The notes below the pieces were generated by a model. It was not told the DNA's origin. It did not search any database and was given only the letters and a program-made list of their open reading frames with translations. DNA of 64,000 nt from Murimonas intestini (lineage in GTDB: Bacteria; Bacillota; Clostridia; Lachnospirales; Lachnospiraceae). Position 1 is the stretch's first letter. Each line of letters starts with the position of its first letter. The DNA lies in contig QGGY01000001.1 of assembly GCA_003148945.1 (NCBI GenBank), positions 310,001 through 374,000 on the forward strand, read 5' to 3'. Of this stretch, positions 16,061 to 23,717 are shown one piece after another. The translations under genes and the position numbers were made by a program.

Positions 16061-17167
16061 GTGGAAAACAGTAAAATGGGCAAGGATGCCGTCAATGGTA
16101 TCCGGATTACTTTTTATGTAGCAGAGTGTATGGAATTTCCGCGTTATGGTGAGTGCCGGGAAGATATTTTATCTGCAGAAGAAGCAGTAAAATTTTATGA
16201 GGCAATTCCATCAGAACGCCTTAATGCGGTCAAAGGAATTGGAGTCCATGTATATGACCAAAAACAGCCGGAATTTTTACAAGAATTTCAGTTGGTCCAC
16301 ATGGGGAAGATGGATGTGGATATGCTGCAAGCAATGTATGGATTTGATGACTATCCGCAAATTCTACGAGCTGCAAGGGAGTTGATATCTGCAATGCCGG
16401 AACTGGAAGTGATCGATACTGGGAAATTGTTGAATGAAAAAGAGGATTTCCATAAGAGTGCAGACGTGATGGAAATAGCGGAAAGTATCAATCAGTTTCA
16501 AAAGAGAATTGATCCCGATGGGTATGAATCTTTTTATCCGGATGAGGAAAAACACATAAGAAAAATTGCAATGCAGCTTCTGGTTGATAAGGGTAAGGAA
16601 GGTTTTCAGAAATGGCTTGAATTTGGGCGATTTCTTGAATCACCAGAGCTATCCGCAGAAACACAGAGGCTATTGATGACCTTAAAAGACTCAGAAATAG
16701 AGATACCTTATAATATGGAGCCTTTTGTATATGTGGATTCCAGTGAAGATATGAGATTGGAAGAAGGAGAGGTTTTAACACTGCAGGAGGCGGTGCTGCT
16801 ATTTGGACGTTTGGATTATGAGCAGTGCCTGTCCCGGAAAAACAAAGAAACTTTAGGGTATAACAAAACCTGGTTCCGCATTCTTTATCTGCATGAAGGG
16901 GAGCTTTGTTCTTATAATGGCCGTCAGGATTTTGGGGATGGCAATGGGGATTTGTTCCAACACATAGAGGCACAGCAACAGTTCTATTCAAGTGATGAAG
17001 GTATGGAATATTTGAAATCATTGCCAGAGCAGGAGGCGGCTGCACTGTGTGCTGTGCCAATACTAATAGGGAATTTGCCAGATATATGTCTGTCGAGATG
17101 GCGCCGGGGGAAATCAGAAAGATGTTTTGCATTGAGGCATTTGTTATTGCCGGGCGTCCGATTTTAA
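16061..17167 (+). CDS. YodL-type mobile-element protein, chimeric 3' end
   Basis: The first 330 or so residues resemble YodL-domain/DUF3849-type proteins of integrative conjugative elements: IRITFYVAECMEFPRYGE, SAEEAVKFYEAIPSERLNAV, KGIGVHVYDQ, MDVDMLQAMYGF. A second region follows with VYVDSSEDMRLEEGE and LTLQEAVLLFGRLDYEQCL. The function is unknown. GTG at 16061 has GGAGAGGAG upstream. The final 40 codons are not native. From about 17050 the DNA encodes, in another frame, the tail of an FtsX permease, so a deletion has joined two genes and this frame runs into unrelated sequence (RWRRGKSERCFALRH). The protein is probably truncated but may still be made. Confidence 0.55.
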   Translation: MENSKMGKDAVNGIRITFYVAECMEFPRYGECREDILSAEEAVKFYEAIPSERLNAVKGIGVHVYDQKQPEFLQEFQLVHMGKMDVDMLQAMYGFDDYPQILRAARELISAMPELEVIDTGKLLNEKEDFHKSADVMEIAESINQFQKRIDPDGYESFYPDEEKHIRKIAMQLLVDKGKEGFQKWLEFGRFLESPELSAETQRLLMTLKDSEIEIPYNMEPFVYVDSSEDMRLEEGEVLTLQEAVLLFGRLDYEQCLSRKNKETLGYNKTWFRILYLHEGELCSYNGRQDFGDGNGDLFQHIEAQQQFYSSDEGMEYLKSLPEQEAAALCAVPILIGNLPDICLSRWRRGKSERCFALRHLLLPGVRF

Positions 17168-17379
17168 TCACCCTGCCGCTAGCGGTGGCCGTGGTGGGGT
17201 ATATGCTGCGAATGAGCTATCTTGAGGCAGGAGAGTTTTTTGCCGAGGCACCGTTGATTCCAATTGTTGCTTTTATGCTGGTTATTTGGGGAACCGTGGC
17301 GTTGGCTTATTATCTTGGCTGGCGGAATGTACATAGAATCAATCTGGCAGAAGTTTTGCGTGATGATACAATGGTGTAA
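17056..17379 (+). pseudogene. C-terminal remnant of an FtsX-like ABC permease
   Basis: In the frame +1 relative to the YodL gene, the sequence reads REFARYMSVEMAPGEIRKMF, FVIAGRPILITLPLAVAVVG, AFMLVIWGTVALAYYLGW and INLAEVLRDDTMV. This is the last membrane segments and C-terminus of an FtsX/MacB permease of the antimicrobial-peptide exporter type. The several hundred N-terminal residues are missing. The junction with the preceding gene is near 17045-17060. Confidence 0.75.
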
Positions 17380-17458
17380 GAATTAAGCGGCACAGATTTC
17401 AAAGTTTGTATTGGAGCTCCATAAAGACAGCAACAGGAGGATTATAGGATAAATTATT

Positions 17459-17497
17459 GAGCGTGCATTTCTAATTTTAGATTGGCACGCTCTTTCA
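17459..17497 (+). terminator. Intrinsic terminator after the permease remnant
   Basis: GAGCGTGC at 17459-17466 pairs with GCACGCTC at 17485-17492, followed by TTTC. Confidence 0.65.
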
Positions 17498-17530
17498 ATA
17501 ATAAATGATTGACAATGGATAATAATTAGT

Positions 17531-17582
17531 TGACAACATACACTGTGTATGTTATATTGAGAATACAAACATACTGTATGTA
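17531..17582 (+). promoter_or_regulatory. TetR-gene promoter with operator filling the -35/-10 spacer
   Basis: TTGACA (17531-17536) and TATATT (17554-17559) are separated by exactly 17 bp. The whole spacer, acatacactgtgtatgt, is a perfect palindrome with 7-bp arms. A second palindrome, ACATACTGTATGT, lies at 17570-17582 over the expected transcript start. This is a classic layout for steric autorepression by the TetR protein encoded 19 bp downstream. A related, wider inverted repeat (ATACAT...ATGTAT, 18278-18298) precedes the small-protein operon after the regulator. Confidence 0.8.
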
Positions 17583-17600
17583 TTAAAAAGGAGGTATAAA

Positions 17601-18248
17601 ATGCCACGCAATAAATATCCGGAAGAAACCGTGCAAAAGATACTGGATGTATCTTTAAAACTATTCCTTGAAAAAGGTTATGAAGAAACTACCGTATTGG
17701 ACATTGTTGATAATTTGGAAGGACTAACCCGTGGAGCTTTCTATCATCATTTCAAGTCCAAGGAGGAGGTTTTAGATGCTTTAGGGATCAAGTTATTTTG
17801 GGACGACAATCCATTTGAAAAGGTAAACTCGGAAAAAGATTTGAATGGTTTGGAAAAAATTAAAAAGGCTATTAAATTGTCATTCCAAAACGAGAAGCAG
17901 CAGAAGGTCGGTATCATGTCTATCTCATTGCTGAAGAACCCTAGAATCTTAGCAGAGTACATAGAAAGTAACCAATATATTGTTTATCCATTTTTTGAAA
18001 AACTTTTTCAAGAAGCGATTGCAGATGGCTCTATCAGTGCCATGAAATATCCAAAAGCATTATCAAGTTTATTTACATTACTCACAAGTATATGGTTACA
18101 ACCAGCAATATTTCCTTGTTCAAAGTCCGAGCTTTTAGAAAGATTATATTTCACGAAAGATTTACTTGAGAATTTAGGTGTACCCATTATTGATGAGGAA
18201 ATATTAGACTATGTAAAAAATGTATTGGAAAAAATGGTAACTGAATAA
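17601..18248 (+). CDS. TetR/AcrR family transcriptional regulator
   Basis: The 215-residue DNA-binding repressor has a typical N-terminal HTH: KILDVSLKLFLEKGYEETTV, then LTRGAFYHHFKSKEEVLDAL, in residues about 10-55. A divergent helical ligand-binding region fills the rest. AAGGAGG precedes the ATG. Its own promoter contains two palindromic ACATAC...GTATGT operators, so autorepression is likely. The same half-site occurs ahead of the small membrane-protein genes that follow, so these are probable targets. The inducer is unknown. It belongs to the AT-rich accessory segment. Confidence 0.9.
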   Translation: MPRNKYPEETVQKILDVSLKLFLEKGYEETTVLDIVDNLEGLTRGAFYHHFKSKEEVLDALGIKLFWDDNPFEKVNSEKDLNGLEKIKKAIKLSFQNEKQQKVGIMSISLLKNPRILAEYIESNQYIVYPFFEKLFQEAIADGSISAMKYPKALSSLFTLLTSIWLQPAIFPCSKSELLERLYFTKDLLENLGVPIIDEEILDYVKNVLEKMVTE

Positions 18249-18266
18249 AATTGCGTAAGCAATTTT
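18247..18266 (+). other. Short perfect hairpin at the TetR stop codon
   Basis: AAAATTGC (18247-18254) and GCAATTTT (18259-18266) form an 8-bp stem with a GTAA loop overlapping the stop. The tail is only ATTT, so termination would be partial. It may separate the regulator from the downstream small genes or stabilise the mRNA end. Confidence 0.5.
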
Positions 18267-18315
18267 ATTTGCCTAAATACATACAGACAACATGTATAAA
18301 AGAGGAGGAAAAGAC

Positions 18316-18606
18316 ATGAAAGAAGAAAGGTTTGAAGCTTCTATGGAACATTTTGGTGATGCCATTGAGAAAACGGTGGAGGGTGCGGCAAAAGTGATTG
18401 ATAAATCCGTAAACCTTGCGTGGAAATTTCGCCCTGTTCGGTTTGCAGGAAATACCTTAACCTTTTTAACCGGAGCTGGACTTATTGCAAGTTCTGTACC
18501 ACTTGATGAAAAAGGATATCATAAAACGGCTAAAGCTTGTTTAATTGGCGGTAGTTTAGTGATCATCATACGCATTGTTGAATTAGCTGTATTCAGAAGA
18601 AAGTAA
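18316..18606 (+). CDS. Small two-span membrane protein, paralogue 1
   Basis: The 96-residue protein has an acidic, amphipathic N-terminal half (MKEERFEASMEHFGDAIEKT, KVIDKSVNLAWKFRPVRFAG) and two C-terminal membrane segments (TLTFLTGAGLIASSVPL, CLIGGSLVIIIRIVELAVF), ending FRRK. ATG at 18316 has GAGGAGG upstream and is preferred over an ATG 24 bases earlier. It is clearly paralogous to, and exactly as long as, the protein at 18755-19045. The function is unknown. It probably forms a three-gene unit under the adjacent TetR regulator. Confidence 0.7.
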   Translation: MKEERFEASMEHFGDAIEKTVEGAAKVIDKSVNLAWKFRPVRFAGNTLTFLTGAGLIASSVPLDEKGYHKTAKACLIGGSLVIIIRIVELAVFRRK

Positions 18607-18629
18607 TTAATAGACAGGAGATAATATCA

Positions 18630-18758
18630 ATGAAAAAAATGATTTTTTGGTTTAAGTTTACAACTATTGCTATTATTTCAGCGATAGCTGTTATTGAAGT
18701 ATTATCAGACAGCAGTATTCATGATAAGTCTTACAGTCAGAGGGAGGATGATCTATGA
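18630..18758 (+). CDS. 42-residue single-span membrane peptide
   Basis: ATG at 18630 follows ACAGGAG and encodes MKKMIFWFKFTTIAIISAIA, then VIEVLSD and a polar tail. This is one membrane helix with a basic start, or a signal-like peptide. Its stop overlaps the next start as ATGA, which suggests translational coupling. It lies between two paralogous membrane-protein genes. No family is recognised. Confidence 0.55.
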   Translation: MKKMIFWFKFTTIAIISAIAVIEVLSDSSIHDKSYSQREDDL

Positions 18759-19045
18759 CAGAAGATAGATTTGAACAAATAATGGAAAATGCAGGCGATT
18801 CTATTGAAAAAGGTGTAGAGAATGTGGCAGACAAATTTGATAAATCTATTAACAAAGCATGGAGACACAGACCTGTCCGTTTTATAGCAAAGACATTTAC
18901 ATTTTTACTAGGTGTCGTCCTTATGGTAAGTGCTATTCCGCTTTTAAAAAATGGACAGAACTTAGTAGCTAATATTTGCTTAGTAAGTGGTATTTTAATA
19001 ATAGCAGCAAATATAGCTGAACTAATTATATTCAAAAGAAAATGA
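18755..19045 (+). CDS. Small two-span membrane protein, paralogue 2
   Basis: The 96-residue paralogue of the protein at 18316 has the same plan: MTEDRFEQIMENAGDSIEKG, KFDKSINKAWRHRPVRFIAK, a hydrophobic pair (TFTFLLGVVLMVSAIPL, ICLVSGILIIAANIAELII) and a FKRK end. The shared HRPVRF / FRPVRF motif marks the junction of the soluble and membrane parts. It is coupled by ATGA overlap to the 42-residue gene. A strong terminator follows. The role is unknown, and co-regulation with the TetR gene suggests an envelope-stress or resistance accessory role (inference). Confidence 0.7.
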   Translation: MTEDRFEQIMENAGDSIEKGVENVADKFDKSINKAWRHRPVRFIAKTFTFLLGVVLMVSAIPLLKNGQNLVANICLVSGILIIAANIAELIIFKRK

Positions 19046-19112
19046 TCTATAGCTGAGCGTAGAAGTGCTATAACAATGACTGGCTAGGGTGTCGGCTTTA
19101 AATTCGATGAAG

Positions 19113-19168
19113 AAAAACCGTAACCGTATTTCACATTTCTGATGTGAAATACTGGCTGCGGTTTTTAT
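19113..19168 (+). terminator. Intrinsic terminator of the TetR/small membrane protein unit
   Basis: The outer stem is AAAAACCG (19113-19120) with CGGTTTTT (19159-19166). The inner arm GTATTTCACA pairs with TGTGAAATAC. The T run is part of the 3' arm. Confidence 0.8.
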
Positions 19169-19195
19169 ATTATATTGCAGCAGGTGCTGTGTACA

Positions 19196-19224
19196 TTGAC
19201 AAAGTGATGAATCTATATTAAAAT
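19196..19224 (+). promoter_or_regulatory. Promoter of the second TetR / ABC transporter operon
   Basis: TTGACA (19196-19201) and TAAAAT (19219-19224) have 17-bp spacing. Just downstream the hexamer ATCGGT occurs twice, separated by AGATATAT, which is a candidate operator for the regulator encoded next. Confidence 0.7.
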
Positions 19225-19274
19225 ATCGGTAGATATATATCGGTTGGTATTTAATTAATGAAAGAGGTGGTACA

Positions 19275-19856
19275 ATGGCTCCCAGACAAAAGATAACAAG
19301 AGATATGATTTTAGAATCTGGTTTTGAATTAGCAAAAAGAAATGGCATTGAAAGTGTCAACTCTCGCAATGTGGCAAAAGAATTATCCTGCTCTACACAA
19401 CCCGTATTCAGTCAGTTTCCTACAATGGAGGAATTAAGAAAAGCAGTTTTTGATTATGTCTGTGAGAAATGTGTTTATGAGATTTTGAAAAACAAAGAGA
19501 AAAGAGACTTTCTTAGCTTAACTACCCGCTGGTACTTAAATCTTATAAGAAACGAAAAGAACTTGTATAAGCTAATCTATTTTTCCTCTGGCTTTGAACA
19601 TAATTCCGTTATTGAAATGATGTTGAATTATGATAGCAATAGAGAAATGATTAAAAAAATGCAATCTGATTATTCTCTGAATGAAGCACAGTGCAATGAT
19701 ATATTATTGCGGACATTTGCATTACTGCATGGAATTGGCTCTTTAATTGCTTTTAATGATTTACAAATTAGTGATGATGAAATTTCTGCTTTGATAAAAA
19801 AGACAGTTGTTGAAATGGTACAGGGCGCCTCAAACTCAAACATTAAGGAGGAATGA
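19275..19856 (+). CDS. TetR/AcrR family transcriptional regulator
   Basis: The 193-residue repressor has an N-terminal HTH (KITRDMILESGFELAKRNGI, NVAKELSCSTQPVFSQFPTM) and a WYLNLIRNEKNLYKLIYF-type C-terminal domain as in TetR_C families. AGAGGTGG precedes the ATG. It is the first gene of an operon with an ABC ATPase and an ABC-2 permease, four bases ahead of the ATPase start, so it is probably their local repressor. The ligand is unknown. Confidence 0.88.
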   Translation: MAPRQKITRDMILESGFELAKRNGIESVNSRNVAKELSCSTQPVFSQFPTMEELRKAVFDYVCEKCVYEILKNKEKRDFLSLTTRWYLNLIRNEKNLYKLIYFSSGFEHNSVIEMMLNYDSNREMIKKMQSDYSLNEAQCNDILLRTFALLHGIGSLIAFNDLQISDDEISALIKKTVVEMVQGASNSNIKEE

Positions 19857-19860
19857 GATA

Positions 19861-20757
19861 ATGAATGTCATAGACATTAAAAACTTGACTAAATCTTATG
19901 GGAAATCAAGGGGTATCGAGGATGTTACCTTTTCCATAGAAAAGGGAGAAATTTTTGGATTTATCGGGCCAAACGGAGCTGGGAAAAGCACAACTATACG
20001 TTTATTGCTTTCGCTGATATATCCAGATAATGGACATGCTACTATTGAAAATATGGATTGTTTCAAGGATAGTAAAAACATTAAAAAGATACTTGGCTAT
20101 GTTCCATCAGAAGTAAACTATTATGATGATATGAAAGTTATTGATTTATTTGATTATTCCAGCAGGTTTTACAAAAAAGATTGTTCAGATAGATCCCTGG
20201 TATTGTCTAAACGGTTAGGTCTGGATATTACAAAGAAAATAAATGCCCTGTCTTACGGGAATAAAAAAAAGGTCGCTATAATTCAAGCCTTACTCCATTG
20301 TCCTAAAGTATTGATTTTTGACGAACCCACAAGCGGACTTGACCCGTTGATACAAAACGAATTTTTTGAAATCCTCAAAGAAGAAAAGAAAAGAGGAATT
20401 ACGATACTGTTTTCATCACATGTCTTGAATGAAGTTCAAAAAGTCTGTGACCGTGTGGCAATAATTAAGGAGGGGAAAATATTAACGATTGAACAAATAG
20501 AATCATTAAGGAAAAATCAGTTCAGACAAGTGGAAATTTCTTTTAAGAAAACTAACACTCATACATCATATGAAAATATGGCAGTCAAAATATTATGTGA
20601 AAACGAAAACACTATATCATTTCTTCACGCTGGAAATATCCACGATTTATTATCAGCTTTAGAAAAAGATAACAACCTAGAAAATGTATCTATAACTGAA
20701 CCGTCCTTAGAAGATGTCTTTTTGCATTATTATGTTGAAGGGAGTGAGGATAAATGA
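19861..20757 (+). CDS. ABC transporter ATP-binding protein
   Basis: The 298-residue ATPase of an exporter has Walker A (GFIGPNGAGKSTTIRLL), a signature-like ALSYGNKKKVAIIQALLHC (the LSGGQ serine-glycine pair is replaced by SYGNK), Walker B (PKVLIFDEPTSGLDPL) and a switch His in FSSHVLNEVQK. A C-terminal extension of the NatA/CcmA subfamily (about 225-298) follows. The frame is open further upstream inside the TetR gene, but ATG 19861 is preceded by AAGGAGG. Its stop overlaps the permease start by ATGA, so the two are translationally coupled. The substrate is unknown. Confidence 0.93.
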   Translation: MNVIDIKNLTKSYGKSRGIEDVTFSIEKGEIFGFIGPNGAGKSTTIRLLLSLIYPDNGHATIENMDCFKDSKNIKKILGYVPSEVNYYDDMKVIDLFDYSSRFYKKDCSDRSLVLSKRLGLDITKKINALSYGNKKKVAIIQALLHCPKVLIFDEPTSGLDPLIQNEFFEILKEEKKRGITILFSSHVLNEVQKVCDRVAIIKEGKILTIEQIESLRKNQFRQVEISFKKTNTHTSYENMAVKILCENENTISFLHAGNIHDLLSALEKDNNLENVSITEPSLEDVFLHYYVEGSEDK

Positions 20758-21557
20758 AAAACTTATTCTTTAGAGAAGTGAAAAGGAACTCGAAATCCTT
20801 TTGTCTCTGGCTTGTTATACTGGTTGCGGTAAACGCATTTATGTTCGTTGCTTTTGAAAGTGTTGCTGAAACAGCGACAAATACAGAAGCTATGCTCTCC
20901 CAATATCCCGAAGCGTTTATTAAAGCTATGAGCTTAGATAAATTCGATATGACAAATATTCTGCACTATTATGCAAGCCGTTCCTACATCCTATTTATGC
21001 TTTTTGGAAGCATTTATTCCGTTATGTTATCGGCATGTATCCTTTCAAAAGAAGAAGCTGACCGCTCAATAGAATTTTTGATTTCTAAACCTATAACACG
21101 CAATGAGATTGTAGGGGCAAAGTATTTATGCGTCACAATGTATGTATTACTTTTCAATTTACTATTCTCAATATCAAACTTTCTTTTTATGCAAGTTTTT
21201 AAAATGGATAGTTTTGATTTAGAACCATTTCTTCTAGTGTCAGTTGGTGGATTTTTTATTCATATGATATTTGCTTCGGTTGGATACTTGCTGTCCGTAT
21301 TCATAACAAAGACCAAAACAATTATATCTGTTTCTTTTGGAGTAATCTTCATCACCTATTTTTTTAGTATTTTAGCTTCTGTTGAAGAAAAAATGTCCTA
21401 TCTTAAATATCTCTCACCTTTTAGCTATTATGGTGCAGAAGATATGGTTATAAATTCAGCTTTAAATCCATTGTATTTAATCATCACAATCATTATTATC
21501 ACGTTGTCTGTTGGACTAACCTATTTTTTCTATTCAAAGAAAGATATAACAGCCTAA
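20754..21557 (+). CDS. ABC-2 type transporter permease
   Basis: The 267-residue membrane partner of the preceding ATPase has about six segments, for example SFCLWLVILVAVNAFMFVAF, YILFMLFGSIYSVMLSACIL and LIITIIIITLSVGLTYFF. The cytoplasmic RSIEFLISKPITRNEIVGAK is typical of ABC-2 permeases between the first two halves. It forms an exporter with one ATPase and, probably, a permease dimer, regulated by the TetR protein of the same operon. A hairpin without a T run follows at about 21617-21648. Confidence 0.9.
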   Translation: MKNLFFREVKRNSKSFCLWLVILVAVNAFMFVAFESVAETATNTEAMLSQYPEAFIKAMSLDKFDMTNILHYYASRSYILFMLFGSIYSVMLSACILSKEEADRSIEFLISKPITRNEIVGAKYLCVTMYVLLFNLLFSISNFLFMQVFKMDSFDLEPFLLVSVGGFFIHMIFASVGYLLSVFITKTKTIISVSFGVIFITYFFSILASVEEKMSYLKYLSPFSYYGAEDMVINSALNPLYLIITIIIITLSVGLTYFFYSKKDITA

Positions 21558-22030
21558 ATATATTGATAAGATAAGAATAATTTCTGCAAATTGATCGCTG
21601 TCATAATATAATCGCTATTTCTGATTTTGCAGGGGAAAATTCAGAAATTGCTAAATCTTCTTGTTAAAAGTAAATACCTATGTTGATAAGTGTTAAGATA
21701 TAGAGTACAATTCATATTAACGCTTGTTAATTTGGCGGGAAAATATGAGTACAGTTACAAGCGAAAAGAAACTATATCATTTTGGGAATATTGAGGAACT
21801 GTTACAGGGAATGTACTCTTACGTTATCGACAGGTTTTCAACAGCTCTGAAACAGGCGAAGTAAAAGCAGTATCCTTAAAATCAGTATTTGATTTAGATA
21901 ATTCCTGTTGGTATTCTAAAGGATATGCCCTGTGGCTGCTATGCCGAAAGAAAACTCAAGATATTGATTGGATTATTAGAAAACGGTAATGTTCTGTTTT
22001 ATTAATTAGACGATGTAAAGGAGAAAGAGT
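21558..22030 (+). other. Gene-poor gap with an unrecognised ORF remnant
   Basis: The 473-bp gap holds an inverted repeat (ATTTCTGATTTT with AAAATTCAGAAAT, 21617-21648) and a 39-codon frame at 21745-21864 (MSTVTSEKKLYHFGNIEELL, ending RFSTALKQAK). After a frame shift, coding-like sequence continues (VFDLDNSCWYSKGYALWLL) to about 21990. This looks like a broken small accessory gene, but I cannot name the family. No convincing promoter was found for it. Confidence 0.35.
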
Positions 22031-22522
22031 ATGCTTTTACCAATAGAATGTGCGATTGCCTGTATTATTTTTGCAGTAATAATACTACCAACACAGTATA
22101 AAGACCCCGTTAAGTATGTTATGTCATACCCTCCGGAAATTAGAAAAAGAGTAGGATCTTTGCCCCAATATAAGAATTCTATTAAAAGAACTGAAAAAGG
22201 GCATATATTAAAAAAACTTATTGCTGTATTTATATTCATTCCTCTTTTAGCGGCAGTTGCCTATTATTCTGGAGCTAAAAGCTTTAAAACAGCATTTATA
22301 CATGTGTTTATTTTATTTTTATCCGTTAATTTATTTGATGTAATTGTGCTTGATATTGGTGTGTTTTGCCATAGTAAAAAATTAAGAATAGCAGGAACCG
22401 AGGATATGGACAAGGAATATAAGAACTATTTATTCCATGTTAAAGGAGGCATAAAGGGAATTGTGTTAGGTATTGTGATTGCTCTTTTATCGGCGGGCGT
22501 TGTTCAATTGGTATTTATGTAA
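22031..22522 (+). CDS. Integral membrane protein, unknown
   Basis: The 163-residue protein has about four membrane segments: IECAIACIIFAVIILP near the start, LIAVFIFIPLLAAVAYYSG, AFIHVFILFLSVNLFDVIVL and KGIVLGIVIALLSAGVVQLV. It has a cytoplasmic loop rich in basic residues (RKRVGSLPQYKNSIKRTEKG). AAAGGAG precedes the ATG. The LFDVIVLDIGVFCHSKK segment followed by a Gly/Lys-rich turn recurs, as I recall, in hypothetical Clostridia membrane proteins. No function is assigned. Confidence 0.6.
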   Translation: MLLPIECAIACIIFAVIILPTQYKDPVKYVMSYPPEIRKRVGSLPQYKNSIKRTEKGHILKKLIAVFIFIPLLAAVAYYSGAKSFKTAFIHVFILFLSVNLFDVIVLDIGVFCHSKKLRIAGTEDMDKEYKNYLFHVKGGIKGIVLGIVIALLSAGVVQLVFM

Positions 22523-22615
22523 ATATAAAATAATTCAGTTTGTTTGTAATATTTAAATTCAGAGAGCAGTTTAAAATGGCGTGGTTAAAAAAATAACAAC
22601 AAAAGGAGAACAAAT

Positions 22616-23323
22616 ATGTGTACAAGTATAGTTTCAAATGGTAATAAAACTATTATTGGTTTTAATCTTGATATTTTGGATATGGAATATAAGGTTGTAG
22701 CTGAAAACGATAAAGTTTATATTGCTATATACGATAAAAAAGAAGGATGGTTACCGCTGTTTGGCGCTAATGCCAGAGGGGATTTCGTAGCTATGCCAAC
22801 ATGTTGGCCATTCGATGAAAGAAGTAATCCTGCTAATACAGATTGTCAAAATATCATTATGCTGGATATTGATTTACTTCTTAGTAAAAAAACATTAGGT
22901 GAGATCAAAGATATTGCTGAGCATGGATCTGTTTGCAGTGTTCCTGGTGTCACTTTCCAATCCCAACTTTCAGATAGTGCTGGAAACGTTTTACAAATAA
23001 TTCCGGGGCAAGGAGTACGTTATTTACCAAAGCCGAAATACTCGGTCTTAACAAATTTCTCCCCGTTTAAGGGAAGAAATGAGCAGCACCCCTGGATGGG
23101 ATGGGACAGGTATAATAAGGCGGTAGAGATGCTTGAAAATAAAAATGAAGACTTTGATGTCTCGGATTGTTTTGAGATTCTAAGGCAGACTGCACAAACA
23201 ATATGTCCCACTGTGGTATCAATTGTATTTGATGCTGCAGATAACATGGTATATTGGTGTGAGAACAGAGAATGGAGTAAAATACAGAAAAAGAAGCTAC
23301 TGGCAGAGCAGCAAAAGAGATAG
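22616..23323 (+). CDS. Choloylglycine hydrolase-like (Ntn, linear amide C-N hydrolase) protein
   Basis: The 235-residue Ntn-hydrolase-type protein begins Met-Cys-Thr-Ser, so Cys2 would be the N-terminal nucleophile after Met removal. Supporting segments are IIGFNLDILDMEY (the usual GRN-x-D loop with F in place of R), GANARGDFVAMPTCW, VCSVPGVTFQSQLSD, VLTNFSPFK and CPTVVSIVFD. The family includes bile-salt hydrolases, penicillin V acylases and acyltransferases. The missing loop Arg argues against simple bile-salt hydrolase assignment. The last dozen codons may be altered, because a flavodoxin-like relic begins within them in another frame. Confidence 0.75.
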   Translation: MCTSIVSNGNKTIIGFNLDILDMEYKVVAENDKVYIAIYDKKEGWLPLFGANARGDFVAMPTCWPFDERSNPANTDCQNIIMLDIDLLLSKKTLGEIKDIAEHGSVCSVPGVTFQSQLSDSAGNVLQIIPGQGVRYLPKPKYSVLTNFSPFKGRNEQHPWMGWDRYNKAVEMLENKNEDFDVSDCFEILRQTAQTICPTVVSIVFDAADNMVYWCENREWSKIQKKKLLAEQQKR

Positions 23324-23463
23324 TTATAAACTATATTGGTTTCTATGATAAAGGTGTGGTGTTAGCTGGCGGCTGCGGAGATACAAACGGAAAACCGCAG
23401 ATAGACAAAACAGAGCATTTAATAAAGGCTTATGAGTTTGGTAAGTCCATTTACAAAGTATAA
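23290..23463 (+). pseudogene. C-terminal relic of a flavodoxin-like NAD(P)H oxidoreductase
   Basis: A second frame overlapping the end of the preceding gene reads EATGRAAKEIVINYIGFYDK, GVVLAGGCGDTNGKPQID and LIKAYEFGKSIYKV, then a stop. This resembles the last 50 residues of flavodoxin-fold FMN oxidoreductases. No N-terminal part is present. The resemblance is pattern-level only. Confidence 0.4.
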
Positions 23464-23506
23464 TTCTTGCGGACGTCTCTGTAATCCCGGTCCTGCGGCG
23501 GCAGAG

Positions 23507-23635
23507 GTGTTTTCAGACAAGCTGAAAGCGTACAAAACAGGTAAAGGTACTATAAGGTTGTTCTACCATGAACCTCTGCGGCTTGAACTGATTGCCGAGA
23601 TTGCAGGATGGTGCGAAAAGGAGTATGGAGAATAA
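23507..23635 (+). pseudogene. C-terminal relic of a DUF1801-type protein
   Basis: The frame reads VFSDKLKAYKTGKGTIRLFY, then HEPLRLELIAEIAGWCEKEY, matching the end of DUF1801 proteins (compare AIYFPYNKALPTKLITNIVK in the gene at 12.9 kb). No homologous N-terminus precedes it. It marks, with the flavodoxin relic, the right edge of the accessory region. Confidence 0.5.
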
Positions 23636-23653
23636 TGGTTTGCTGCCGGTGAG

Positions 23654-23705
23654 AGCTCCCGCAGAAGCACGCTGATACGTGGCTTTTGCGGGGGCTAGTC
23701 TTTTT
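23654..23705 (+). terminator. Strong intrinsic terminator at the accessory-region edge
   Basis: A long stem is made by AGCTCCCGCAGAAGC (23654-23668) and GCTTTTGCGGGGGCT (23682-23696) with inner CACG/CGTG pairs, followed by AGTCTTTTT. It is oriented for plus-strand transcripts. Confidence 0.75.
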
Positions 23706-23717
23706 GTACCGGAATTT

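Noticed and set aside
22616-23323. Confident bile-salt hydrolase call
   Set aside because: Cys2 is present but the conserved loop Arg is replaced and the length is short for bile-salt hydrolases, so only the superfamily is claimed.
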